From contig OZ244173.1 of the NCBI GenBank assembly GCA_965216515.1, positions 3,658,001-3,722,000 on the forward strand: DNA of 64,000 nucleotides, in the 5' to 3' direction. Of the stretch, positions 1-9,832 are shown piece by piece. The notes beneath the pieces are model-generated. The model saw only the letters and a list, made by a program, of their open reading frames with translations. It did no database searches and was not told the origin of the DNA. Position numbers and translations under genes: made by a program. Position 1 is the first letter of the stretch. Every line of letters starts with the position of its first letter. This DNA comes from CAXMRP01 sp965216515 (GTDB lineage: Bacteria; Pseudomonadota; Alphaproteobacteria; Rhizobiales; Afifellaceae).

Positions 1-1
1 C

Positions 2-1918
2 GGTTTCGTCCACACCGCGCCAGGCCACGGCCGCGAGGATTTCGACATCTGGATGGAAAAGTCACGCGAGTTGTCAGCGCGCGGCATCGACACGACGATC
101 CCCTATACCGTCGATGAGAACGGCGCCTTCACCGCCCAGGCGCCGGGTCTGGAGGGCAGGCGGGTTCTCAACGACAAGGGCCGGAAGGGTGACGCCAACA
201 AGGCGGTGATCGAAGCGCTCGCCGATGCCGGCAATCTGATCGCCCGCGGCCGGTTGAAACACCAGTATCCGCATTCTTGGCGCTCCAAGAAGCCGGTGAT
301 CTTTCGCAACACGCCGCAATGGTTTGTCGCCATGGATCGCGACATCGGCGCGCCCGGCGATACTCTTCGCCACCGCGCGCTGAAAGCCATCAATGACACC
401 CGCTTCGTACCCGCCGCCGGCCAGAACCGGCTGCGCGGCATGATCGAGAACCGGCCCGACTGGGTGCTGTCCCGGCAGCGCGCCTGGGGCGTGCCGATCT
501 GCGTCTTTGTCAATGGTGACGGCGAGATCCTGCGTGACGAGTCGGTCAATGCCCGCATCGTGGAAGCCTTCCGCGCCGAAGGCGCCGACGCCTGGTTCGC
601 CGACGGCGCCAAGGCCCGCTTCCTCGGCAACGCCGTGGCCGATCCCGAACAATGGGCCCAGGTGACCGACATTCTCGATGTCTGGTTCGATTCCGGTTCG
701 ACCCATGCCTTCGTGCTGGAGACGCGGCCCGAGCTGGCCGTTCACCGCCTGATCGACGGTGGCCGGGATACGGTGCTTTACCTAGAAGGGTCCGACCAGC
801 ACCGCGGATGGTTCCATTCTTCGCTCCTGGAAAGCTGCGGAACGCGCGGCCGCGCACCCTACGATTGCGTGCTGACCCACGGTTTCACCATGGCCGAGGA
901 CGGTCGAAAAATGTCCAAGTCATTGGGCAACCAGGTCTTCCCCCAGGACATCATCAAACAGTTCGGCGCCGATATATTGCGCCTTTGGGTGGTCAGCGTC
1001 GATTATGCCGAAGATCAGCGCATTGGCGACGAGATCATCAAGACCAATGTCGATGCCTATCGAAAACTCCGCAATACGCTGCGCTGGATGTTGGGTACGC
1101 TCACCCACCACGATCCCGCCGACCGGATCGATATGGCCGACATGCCGGAGCTGGAGCGGCTGATGCTGTCGGAGTTGGCCAACCTCGACGGGCTCGTCCG
1201 CAAGGCTTACCTCGAATTCGACTACAAGCGGATATTCTCCGCGCTCTTCAACTTCATGACCGTCGACCTGTCGGCCTTCTACTTCGACATCCGCAAGGAC
1301 GCGCTCTATTGCGACCCGGCCTCTTCGCCCACCCGCAAGGCGGCGCTGTTCGTCATCGATCGTCTGTTCGATGCCCTTGTGCGGTGGCTGGCACCCATGC
1401 TGCCGTTTACGATGGAAGAAGCCTGGATGTCGCGCCACGGCGATTCGGCCTGCGTCCATCTGGAGCAGTTCGCCGATGTGCCGGCGTCATGGCGCGATGA
1501 TGCGCTGGAAGCCAGATGGCGAACGGTTCGCCGCGTTCGCTCCGCTGTCACTGGTGCACTGGAAATCGAACGGCGGGAAAAGCGGATCGGCTCCTCGCTG
1601 GAAGCGGCACCGGTTGTCTATGTCGCTGACGATGAGACCCGCGGAATTCTGTCGGCAGTCGATCTGGCGGAGGTTTCGATCACCAGCGGCGCGGTTGTGG
1701 AGGCGGGGGAGGGGCCCGCTGACGCCTTCCGGCTCGCCGAAGTGCCCGGCGTCGCTGTGGTGTCCGGCCTGGCGGAGGGACGCCGTTGCGCGCGCTCATG
1801 GAAGATTACGCCCGATGTTGGCGCCGATCCCGAATTTCCCGACATCACCGCCCGCGATGCGCGCGCCATGCGCGAATGGCAGGCGCATCGGCGCGACGCG
1901 GGGTCGGCAGCCGAATAG
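2..1918 (+). CDS. ileS: Isoleucyl-tRNA synthetase, 5'-truncated by the window edge
   Basis: Class I aminoacyl-tRNA synthetase that charges tRNA-Ile in the cytosol. The frame is open from base 2, so the visible 638 residues lack the N-terminus and its HIGH motif. It begins inside the editing domain (HTAPGHGREDF, the typical IleRS end-of-CP1 signature). The catalytic signature KMSKS is visible at about 910-925, followed by the anticodon-binding helical domain. The extreme C-terminus normally binds zinc with two Cys pairs. Here it reads RRCARSW and then ITARDAR where the second pair would sit, so only one of four cysteines is left. The gene ends 16 bp before lspA, the classic ileS-lspA pair. Confidence 0.97.
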   Translation, partial: GFVHTAPGHGREDFDIWMEKSRELSARGIDTTIPYTVDENGAFTAQAPGLEGRRVLNDKGRKGDANKAVIEALADAGNLIARGRLKHQYPHSWRSKKPVIFRNTPQWFVAMDRDIGAPGDTLRHRALKAINDTRFVPAAGQNRLRGMIENRPDWVLSRQRAWGVPICVFVNGDGEILRDESVNARIVEAFRAEGADAWFADGAKARFLGNAVADPEQWAQVTDILDVWFDSGSTHAFVLETRPELAVHRLIDGGRDTVLYLEGSDQHRGWFHSSLLESCGTRGRAPYDCVLTHGFTMAEDGRKMSKSLGNQVFPQDIIKQFGADILRLWVVSVDYAEDQRIGDEIIKTNVDAYRKLRNTLRWMLGTLTHHDPADRIDMADMPELERLMLSELANLDGLVRKAYLEFDYKRIFSALFNFMTVDLSAFYFDIRKDALYCDPASSPTRKAALFVIDRLFDALVRWLAPMLPFTMEEAWMSRHGDSACVHLEQFADVPASWRDDALEARWRTVRRVRSAVTGALEIERREKRIGSSLEAAPVVYVADDETRGILSAVDLAEVSITSGAVVEAGEGPADAFRLAEVPGVAVVSGLAEGRRCARSWKITPDVGADPEFPDITARDARAMREWQAHRRDAGSAAE

Positions 1919-1934
1919 GCGCCGACGGCAATCG

Positions 1935-2489
1935 ATGAACGCGATGTTCGCGCGGCGCTGGGGAACGGTCGCACTTGTTGCGGGCTTCATCGCCGATCAG
2001 GCCGTCAAGGCCTGGTTGCTCGGCCCCTATCAGATCGCAGACAGGGGGCGCGTGGCGCTTCTGCCGTTTTTTGACCTGGTCGCGGTCTGGAACCCCGGGG
2101 TCAGCTATGGCCTGTTTCCACAGGGAAGCGATATCGGACGTCTCGTCCTGATTGCGCTTGGTGTCGGTGGCAGTGCCCTGTTCGCCGCCTGGATGTGGCG
2201 CGCCAACCGGCTTTTGCCGGCGCTGGCTTTCGGGCTCATTGCCGGCGGCGCGCTTGCCAATGCTCTTGATCGCATCCGGTTTGGCGCCGTCTTCGACTTT
2301 GCCCTCCTGCATGCGGGCCGGCTGGAATGGTATGTGTTCAATCTCGCCGATGTCTGGATTGTCGCCGGCGTCATCGGCCTGTTGATCCATTGGGCCGGCG
2401 ACCGGAACCGCGGCAATGGAAAGATCGGCGACGACGGACGCGACAATTTGAACCCGGCCGGCCGCCCTGAAAAAGCCATGGATGACTGA
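1935..2489 (+). CDS. lspA: Lipoprotein signal peptidase (signal peptidase II)
   Basis: Inner-membrane aspartyl protease that removes the signal peptide from diacylglyceryl-modified prolipoproteins. The protein is 184 aa with four hydrophobic segments. The catalytic aspartates are D121 (in AVFDF) and D139 (in NLAD), and the conserved NxxDR-like stretch (NALDR) lies at 109-113. The start was chosen as the first ATG after the ileS stop. The longer open frame that begins inside ileS has no family similarity upstream of this point. Its likely substrates include the lipoproteins at 2627 and 39689. Confidence 0.95.
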   Translation: MNAMFARRWGTVALVAGFIADQAVKAWLLGPYQIADRGRVALLPFFDLVAVWNPGVSYGLFPQGSDIGRLVLIALGVGGSALFAAWMWRANRLLPALAFGLIAGGALANALDRIRFGAVFDFALLHAGRLEWYVFNLADVWIVAGVIGLLIHWAGDRNRGNGKIGDDGRDNLNPAGRPEKAMDD

Positions 2490-2626
2490 CACAAGCCCCT
2501 TGAAACAATGGGCTATTTGCAATCGTTTGTGATCGCCGGCCGCCACGGGATTTCACCTCGGCGCATTGGCGTGGTGCAGCGCATCATGCTATAAGCCGCG
2601 ACGATCGGAGATAAGTTTCGACGACC

Positions 2627-3283
2627 ATGTCTTCCAGAAGCACACATTCAATTCGCTCGCCCGCCCGCATTGCCGGCGTTGCGGCGATGTTCGCCGGTCT
2701 TTCGTTGGCCGGCGGGTGCATTTCCACGACCACATACGGAACCGGCGAATCGCCGGAGCTGGCGGTGTTCCGCGAGATCGGCGGCGGTATATTCGGCGGT
2801 GTTCTCGGGAAATCGGAATCGGATCCGATACGTTACGAGCAGCGGGCTCCGATCGTGTCGCCGCCGGAAGCCAATCTGCCGGAACCGGCCGAACAGGTTG
2901 CCGCAGTCAATCCCGACTGGCCCGATGATCCCGACAAGCGCAAACGGGCGGAATTGTCCGACGAGGTCACGCCGGACTACTACAAGCGCGTCAGCCCGCT
3001 TGCCCGCCTGACGCAGAATCGGGGCGGGCCGAGATGCTCGCCGGAGGACAAGGATTGCGACGGCTTCGTCTCGCCGGCCGAGGCCAATGCCTATCAGGCA
3101 GGCCACAAGAAATTCGCCGCCGCGGTGGCCGATGTCGAAGGCTTGAATATGGAAGAGCGCAAATATCTGACGGATCCACCGGACGAATTCCGTCAGCCGG
3201 CCGAAACCGCGCCAATCGAGTTCGACGACATCAAGCGCAAGAAAAAGGGTTTTCTTGGCGCTTGGTTGTTCCGGAACCGCTGA
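2627..3283 (+). CDS. Putative outer-membrane lipoprotein, DUF3035/BamF-like
   Basis: A 218-aa protein with a signal sequence that ends in a lipobox-like LAGGC around residues 27-31. It should therefore be an exported lipoprotein. The mature part is hydrophilic and Pro/Asp/Glu-rich (ESPELAVF, DPIRYEQRAPIV, PPEANLPEP) and ends in a basic tail (KRKKKGFL). Short lipoproteins of this type commonly follow lspA in alphaproteobacteria. In Caulobacter such a gene (DUF3035) is linked to the BAM outer-membrane assembly complex. The assignment here rests on position, the lipobox and the SPEF-like start of the mature region. No catalytic motif is visible. Confidence 0.7.
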   Translation: MSSRSTHSIRSPARIAGVAAMFAGLSLAGGCISTTTYGTGESPELAVFREIGGGIFGGVLGKSESDPIRYEQRAPIVSPPEANLPEPAEQVAAVNPDWPDDPDKRKRAELSDEVTPDYYKRVSPLARLTQNRGGPRCSPEDKDCDGFVSPAEANAYQAGHKKFAAAVADVEGLNMEERKYLTDPPDEFRQPAETAPIEFDDIKRKKKGFLGAWLFRNR

Positions 3284-3348
3284 CCGGCGGCCACCGCTGA
3301 TGCGGTTCGCCGATCCGACACCGCGTGTCCGGATGATCTGACCGGTGT

Positions 3349-3407
3349 GTCCGGCCGGCCGGACTGACCCGTCGATCCGATCCGGTGATCCAAATTTCCG
3401 ATCACCG
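3349..3407 (+). repeat. Two inverted repeats between the lipoprotein gene and mutL
   Basis: Positions 3349-3364 are a perfect 16-bp palindrome (GTCCGGCC then its complement). Positions 3383-3407 form an 8-bp perfect stem (CGGTGATC/GATCACCG) with a 9-nt AT-rich loop. Only a short CTTTC follows, so this is a weak terminator at best. It could end the ileS-lspA-lipoprotein transcript or act as an operator for mutL. Confidence 0.4.
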
Positions 3408-3471
3408 CTTTCGCGTTCCGGCCCATTGGGCGAACATGTCAGGATCGATTCGTTTGTAGCGCCAACGGTCC

Positions 3472-5352
3472 ATGCCAGCTGAAACCGCCAATTCCGAACT
3501 TCCCGGCGCCGCCGATCCCGGCACGATGGTGATTCGGGCCCTGCCGGAGCATGTCGTCAACCGGATCGCGGCCGGCGAGGTGATCGAAAGGCCGGCAAGC
3601 GTCATCAAGGAACTGGTGGAAAACGCACTCGACGCCGGGGCGACCGGCATCGACATCGTGATCGCCGGCGGTGGCAAGAGCCTGATCCGCGTCCATGACG
3701 ATGGCTGCGGCATGACGCGAAACGATCTGGAAATTGCCGTGCTGCGCCACCGCACGTCGAAACTTCCCGATGACGACTTGTCCCGGATTTCCTCCCTTGG
3801 ATTTCGCGGCGAGGCCCTGGCGGCGATCGGCGCTGTCGCCCGCATGACGATCACGAGCTGTCCGGCCGCGCCCGATATCGCCGGCGATTATGGCTGGGAA
3901 ATCGAAGTGGAGGCCGGACGGATTGGCGACATCCGTCCATCGCCCTGCAATGAGGGTACGACGGTTGAGATCCGGGATCTGTTTTTTGCCACGCCGGCCC
4001 GTCTCAAGTTCCTCCGTTCCGATCGTGCCGAGGGCGCGGCCATCATTGACATGGTCCGGCGCTTGGCTTTGGTGCGGCCGGATGTGACATTCGTACTGGC
4101 CGGCGGTGATCGCGCGCCGTTGCGCCTTGCCGCCGGCAGTGATCCGTCGCGCCGGCTGGCCGACGTCTTGGGACGGGAGTTTTCGGAAAACGCCGTTCCC
4201 GTCCAGGCTGAACGTGAAGGCATTGGCCTCACCGGCCATGCCGGTTTGCCCGGCTATTCGCGCGCCAACGGATTGCACCAGTATTTTTCGGTGAACGGCC
4301 GCCCGGTTCGTGATCGTCAGCTGTCCGGGGCGCTGCGCGGCGCTTATGGCGACCTGATGCCGCGGGGCCGGTTTCCGGTCGCCGTCTTCGATATCGCCTG
4401 CCCGCCGTCCCTCGTCGATGTCAATGTTCATCCGGCCAAGGCGGAAATCCGTTTTCGCGATCCCGGTCTGGTGCGGGGGCTGATCGTTGGCGCAGTGCGC
4501 GAGGCCCTTGCCGCGGGCGGGCTGCGGGCCGCAACGCCCATGGCTGCCGGCGCCGTTCGGGCGATGTCGGATACCGTGTCGTCTGTTGCGGCATCCGGCC
4601 GGCCTATGGCGGTGTCGGGCGATAAAAATTGGCGGGACTGGGCAAGGCCGTCGCCCACCGCCACACACGCTGGCATGGGCGAGGCGCCTCAGAAACCCTT
4701 TGACGCTGTAGCACCGTCGGCGCCGCCGGGCCGGTCCGCCGGGTCCGAACCCGCCGGCGGGGATGGCGCCGACTATCCTTTGGGCGCCGCCTGCGCCCAG
4801 CTTCACGGCAACTACATCGTCGCCCAGACGGCTGACGGGCTCGTCATCGTCGACCAGCATGCCGCCCATGAACGATTGGTTTACGAACGCCTCAAGCGCG
4901 CCCGTGCCGGCGGCCCTGTCCCGCGGCAATTGCTGCTCATTCCGGATGTCATCGAAATGGATCAGGCAGATATTGCGCGGATCACCGAACGTGCCGGCGA
5001 ATTGGCCGATCTCGGCCTGGTCATCGAATCCTTCGGGCCTGGCGCCGTTGCTGTCTCCGAAACACCAGCATTGCTGGGCGAGGTTGATACGCGGGCCCTG
5101 GTCCGCGCCATCGCCGACGATCTCGCCGAATTCGATGCCTCCACACATCTTGTTGACAGGCTGGATCAGGTTGCCGCAACCATGGCCTGCCACGGTTCTG
5201 TGCGTTCCGGACGGGCGCTGAATCAGACGGAAATGAATGCGTTGCTCCGCGACATGGAACGAACTCCGGGCGCCGGGTATTGCAACCATGGCCGGCCGAC
5301 CTTCGTCGAATTGAAGCTGGCGGACGTCGAGGGGCTGTTCAAACGGCGCTGA
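3472..5352 (+). CDS. mutL: DNA mismatch repair protein MutL, endonuclease type
   Basis: A GHKL-type ATPase that links MutS mismatch recognition to strand removal. The 626-aa protein has the N-terminal ATPase motifs ENALDAGA (E50), DDGCGM (around 76-81) and GFRGEAL (111-117), a Pro/Gly-rich linker around 350-430, and a C-terminal dimerisation domain. That domain carries the metal-binding endonuclease signature DQHAxxExxxxE from D461 and the late motifs ACHGSVR and CNHGRPT. MutL of this type nicks DNA itself, consistent with alphaproteobacteria lacking MutH. No ribosome binding site decides between ATG 3472 and the alternative ATG 3526; both precede the conserved HVVNRIAAGEV. Confidence 0.96.
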   Translation: MPAETANSELPGAADPGTMVIRALPEHVVNRIAAGEVIERPASVIKELVENALDAGATGIDIVIAGGGKSLIRVHDDGCGMTRNDLEIAVLRHRTSKLPDDDLSRISSLGFRGEALAAIGAVARMTITSCPAAPDIAGDYGWEIEVEAGRIGDIRPSPCNEGTTVEIRDLFFATPARLKFLRSDRAEGAAIIDMVRRLALVRPDVTFVLAGGDRAPLRLAAGSDPSRRLADVLGREFSENAVPVQAEREGIGLTGHAGLPGYSRANGLHQYFSVNGRPVRDRQLSGALRGAYGDLMPRGRFPVAVFDIACPPSLVDVNVHPAKAEIRFRDPGLVRGLIVGAVREALAAGGLRAATPMAAGAVRAMSDTVSSVAASGRPMAVSGDKNWRDWARPSPTATHAGMGEAPQKPFDAVAPSAPPGRSAGSEPAGGDGADYPLGAACAQLHGNYIVAQTADGLVIVDQHAAHERLVYERLKRARAGGPVPRQLLLIPDVIEMDQADIARITERAGELADLGLVIESFGPGAVAVSETPALLGEVDTRALVRAIADDLAEFDASTHLVDRLDQVAATMACHGSVRSGRALNQTEMNALLRDMERTPGAGYCNHGRPTFVELKLADVEGLFKRR

Positions 5353-5378
5353 ACACCGACATCGGCTCGCCGAGCCGG

Positions 5379-5933
5379 TCAGGCCGATTTCAAGAAGACC
5401 AGTTGCGATCCGCCGGCGGCCCGCCGCTCAAGGAATTCCAACCCCTCCGGCGTTTGGACCGCAGCGTCCCTTGTTTCCTCCAGAACGCAGACAGCGCCGG
5501 ATACCAGCCATCCGCCGGCACGCGCGCTGGCAAGCGCCCGTTCGCCCAGCCCACCGCCATATGGCGGATCGCAAAACACCAGATCGAACGGCCGTATCGT
5601 TCCCGCTGCACCCATTGCTGTTGCATCCCGCCGCAGGATCCGGGCCGGTCCTGTCAGGGCCAATGCCTCTATGTTGCTGCGTATGAGGGCGCGCGATGCA
5701 ACTGCGGTGTCAACGAATACGGCCGCCGCGGCGCCACGCGAAAGGGCTTCAAGACCAAGCGCCCCCGTGCCGGCGAACAGATCCAGCACCCGCGTATTTT
5801 CGTCCGGCAGCCCGAAGCGGTGTTTGAGAATGTTGAAAAGGCTCTCGCGCAAGCGGTCGCTGGTCGGGCGCACGGAACGGTCTTTCGGCGGCGCAAGCAA
5901 CCGGCCGCGAAACCGGCCGCCGACGATCCTCAT
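5379..5933 (-). CDS. rsmD: 16S rRNA (guanine966-N2)-methyltransferase
   Basis: SAM-dependent methyltransferase that modifies G966 of 16S rRNA in the small ribosomal subunit. The 184-aa protein starts with MRIVGGRFRGR and carries RPTSDRLRESLFNIL, the SAM-binding LDLFAGTGALGLEAL and the catalytic CDPPYGGG, all standard for RsmD. It is translationally coupled to the upstream pseudouridine synthase by a 4-bp ATGA overlap (5930-5933), so two rRNA-modification genes form one unit. It converges with mutL, 26 bp away. Confidence 0.95.
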   Translation of the reverse strand: MRIVGGRFRGRLLAPPKDRSVRPTSDRLRESLFNILKHRFGLPDENTRVLDLFAGTGALGLEALSRGAAAAVFVDTAVASRALIRSNIEALALTGPARILRRDATAMGAAGTIRPFDLVFCDPPYGGGLGERALASARAGGWLVSGAVCVLEETRDAAVQTPEGLEFLERRAAGGSQLVFLKSA

Positions 5934-6862
5934 GCCGCCGGTCCTCTCCGCTTCGTATTGCCGCCACGGCGGCCTTTCGGCCCGGCCGGCGAAGGACCGG
6001 ATTTCGCCGATCGGGGCCGCTTTGGCGGCACCAGATCGACGCCGGCAGCCACCGCCAGACGCTTGCCGAGTTGTTCGCGCAGCGTCCGCGACGGCACCTC
6101 CTTGACCGTACCGGACGCAACTTCACCAAGCTGGAAAGGGCCGAAGGACACGCGGATCAGCCGATTGACCGACAGGCCAAGTGCGCCCAAAACCTTCCGG
6201 ACCTCCCGGTTCTTGCCTTCCCGCAATCCCAGGGTGAGCCAGGTGTTGGCGCCCTGCGTTCGGTCCACGGTTCCCTCGATGGGGCCATAGACCATTCCGT
6301 CGATGGTGACGCCCGAAGCAAGCGCGGCGATCGCCTTCGGATCCACCGTGCCATGGGCGCGGACGCGATAGCGCCGCAGCCAGCCGGTCGAGGGCAGCTC
6401 CAGGACCCGCGCCAGACCCCCGTCATTGGTCAACAGGAGAAGTCCTTCGGTATTGATATCCAGCCGCCCGACGGTCACGGTCCGCGGCAAGTCGCTGGGA
6501 AGAAGGTCGAATATCGTCTTCCGGCCTCGCGGATCGCGGTTTGTCGTCACGCAGCCGCGCGGTTTGTGGAATATCCACAATCGCGTGCGCTCCCTGGCCG
6601 GCAACGGCACGCCGTCGACGAGAATGCGTTCCTGGCCGGTTACCAGGAAGGCCGGCGTATCGAGAACGGGGCCATCCACCCTGACCCGGCCCTGCGCGAT
6701 CAGCGTCTCCGCGTTGCGGCGCGAACAGATTCCGGCCCGGGCAATTGCCTTGGCGATGCGTTCGCCCGGCTTGTTCACGGGGGGGTCCGCACCAGCCGGT
6801 TTCGCCGCCTGCTGGATGTTCTTCGACGTTCGCCGCCGGTCGTTACTTGCCTTGCTCGTCAT
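5930..6862 (-). CDS. rluB: RluB/RsuA-family rRNA pseudouridine synthase
   Basis: Converts a uridine in rRNA (position 2605 of 23S rRNA for RluB) to pseudouridine. The protein is 310 aa: a basic N-terminal extension of about 30 residues, an S4 RNA-binding domain (ERIAKAIARAGICSRRNAETLI), and a catalytic domain with the aspartate in GRLDINTEGLLLLTNDG. Later family motifs are REGKNREVRK and a Lys/Arg-rich tail (PKGRRGGNTKRRG). RluB, RluF, RluE and RsuA share this fold. The long basic tail and length favour RluB, but the exact target base cannot be fixed from sequence. Confidence 0.88.
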   Translation of the reverse strand: MTSKASNDRRRTSKNIQQAAKPAGADPPVNKPGERIAKAIARAGICSRRNAETLIAQGRVRVDGPVLDTPAFLVTGQERILVDGVPLPARERTRLWIFHKPRGCVTTNRDPRGRKTIFDLLPSDLPRTVTVGRLDINTEGLLLLTNDGGLARVLELPSTGWLRRYRVRAHGTVDPKAIAALASGVTIDGMVYGPIEGTVDRTQGANTWLTLGLREGKNREVRKVLGALGLSVNRLIRVSFGPFQLGEVASGTVKEVPSRTLREQLGKRLAVAAGVDLVPPKRPRSAKSGPSPAGPKGRRGGNTKRRGPAA

Positions 6863-6923
6863 CGGCGCTGCATATCAAAGCCGGTGTGCAGAGGCGAGAA
6901 CGGTTTTGCCGATCCGATCTTTC

Positions 6924-7352
6924 ATGGACAGAGCCTTGGCAGAGGCAAAGGCCGCGGCGGCCCGCGGCGAGGTGCCGGTCGGTGCCGTAGTCGTGCGCCA
7001 CGACGCCATTGTCGCACGCGCAGGCAACCGGATGCGTGAACATGCCGATCCGACGGCGCATGCCGAAATGCTTGTAATCCGCCAGGTTGCCGCTGCGCTC
7101 AAATCCGAACGTCTCACCGAGTGCGATCTCTATGTGACACTTGAGCCTTGCGCCATGTGCGCGGCGGCGATTTCCTTCGCCCGCATCCGGCGGCTGTATT
7201 ATGCCGCGGCCGACGAAAAAGGCGGCGCGGTGGAAAACGGCGTGCGCTTCTTTGCCAGCGCCTCATGCCACCACCGTCCGGATGTCTACTCCGGCATTGC
7301 CGAAAGTGAATCGTCCGCCCTGCTGCGGAATTTTTTCATGAACCGGCGATAG
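6924..7352 (+). CDS. tadA: tRNA-specific adenosine-34 deaminase
   Basis: Zinc-dependent deaminase that makes inosine at the wobble position of tRNA-Arg(ACG). The 142-aa protein has the cytidine-deaminase-fold motifs HAE (H46, catalytic E48) and PCAMC (C76, C79), plus the TadA-typical GEVPVGAVVV. ATG 6924 gives a normal N-terminus (MDRALAEAKAAAARGEVP). An in-frame TTG at 6906 is possible but adds nothing conserved. The 3' end overlaps the convergent patatin gene by 67 bp. The gene diverges from the pseudouridine synthase, 61 bp away. Confidence 0.95.
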   Translation: MDRALAEAKAAAARGEVPVGAVVVRHDAIVARAGNRMREHADPTAHAEMLVIRQVAAALKSERLTECDLYVTLEPCAMCAAAISFARIRRLYYAAADEKGGAVENGVRFFASASCHHRPDVYSGIAESESSALLRNFFMNRR

Positions 7353-8221
7353 GCGGGCAAGTCGGAATAGTCGGGCAGGTCGTCAAGCGGTGAATTGATG
7401 GCATGATCGAGCCGTCGCTTCAGATCGTCCTTCACCACGACATTGTTGCTGAGGATCGCCGACGTTTTCAGGAAGTCGAGCACGAATACACCCGAGATCT
7501 CCGGCCGTACGAGAATGTCCGGGCGGTGCCATTTCAGCTTTTCCGCCGTGATCGCCTGCATGGAGACCTGCGAGGCGCCGACGATGGTCTCCAGCAGATT
7601 GGGAATGCGGTCGGGCTCGCCGGACGGGCCGCCCGCCACGTCGCTGGCGACGATGATGTCGGCATCACCGATATGGTCGAACGGCAGGGGATTGAACGCC
7701 CCGCCGTCCACCTGGACCCGGTCGTGAATCTTGACCGGCTTGAAGACCGAGGGGATCGCGATCGATGCCGCGATTGCCGGGCGCAGGCGGCCGCTTTCGA
7801 TCACCGTCTCCGACCAACCGTAGAAATCGCAGGCAATCACTTTCAGCGGAATTGCCAGTTCCTCGAAGGTTTCCGGGATGACCTCCATCCCGGGCACGAA
7901 ATACTCAAGCGCCTGTTCCGGATCGAACTGCGCCGCCATCAACCGGCCGCGCAGGATATCGGAAAACGCCAACGGACGGATTTTCCAAAGGCGAGCCAGA
8001 ACTTCCCGGCGGTTGGAGAAAAACCGGATCGCCCGCTCCCGCATTTCCTGTCCGCTCATTCCCGACGCGTAGCCGGCGCCGATGATGGCGCCGATCGATG
8101 TGCCGGCAATGACCGATGGCCGCACGCCCAGTTCATCGAAGGCTTCCAGCACCAGAATGTGCGACATGCCGCGCGCGCCGCCGCCGCCCAATGCCAGCCC
8201 GATGCTTTTGTCGCTTGCCAT
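7286..8221 (-). CDS. Patatin-like phospholipase (RssA-type)
   Basis: Predicted serine acyl hydrolase acting on lipids; the substrate is unknown. The 311-aa protein opens with the oxyanion-loop motif LGGGGARGMSH, then has the nucleophile elbow GTSIGA (S42) and the catalytic aspartate in DGGAF (D172), the Ser-Asp dyad of patatins. There is no signal peptide, so it is probably cytosolic or peripheral to the membrane. ATG 8221 was chosen over the upstream in-frame start at 8275 because GGAG sits 7 nt before it and conservation begins there. The last 67 bp of coding sequence overlap tadA on the other strand. Confidence 0.88.
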   Translation of the reverse strand: MASDKSIGLALGGGGARGMSHILVLEAFDELGVRPSVIAGTSIGAIIGAGYASGMSGQEMRERAIRFFSNRREVLARLWKIRPLAFSDILRGRLMAAQFDPEQALEYFVPGMEVIPETFEELAIPLKVIACDFYGWSETVIESGRLRPAIAASIAIPSVFKPVKIHDRVQVDGGAFNPLPFDHIGDADIIVASDVAGGPSGEPDRIPNLLETIVGASQVSMQAITAEKLKWHRPDILVRPEISGVFVLDFLKTSAILSNNVVVKDDLKRRLDHAINSPLDDLPDYSDLPAYRRFMKKFRSRADDSLSAMPE

Positions 8222-8377
8222 CACTTCGCTCCGTTTGCCAGACCGACACATGGTCATGGCAACTTGCCGAAACAAGGAAACCGCGGGGATTGTATAAGCG
8301 AAAATCCGTTAAGGTTCCGGATACCCTGCGCCAAACAATGTGGCTGATTTTGGATCGGTTCGGCAGATATTTCCAGG

Positions 8378-9655
<1,278 letters not shown>

Positions 9656-9832
9656 GAAGGATATCCTCCGCCGCTTGTGGCCGCGACCTAACACGATGAA
9701 TAGGAAATCCGAACCCGCACGCGGCACGAGCGCACAGAATTCTGGCCGGGATCGGTGGGCGCAAACCGGGTTTCGCCAGCTTTCGCGATCCGCCCACTTG
9801 ACGTGGCCGCCCGGCCGGGCGACCAGCAGGGC

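Noticed and set aside
3439..5289. 616-aa open frame antisense to mutL
   Set aside because: mutL on the + strand has complete GHKL and endonuclease motifs; the antisense product has no recognisable family and low-complexity content.
5365..5379. CGGCT-CGCCG-AGCCG hairpin between mutL and rsmD
   Set aside because: A 5-bp stem without T-run; such short GC dyads occur often in this DNA.
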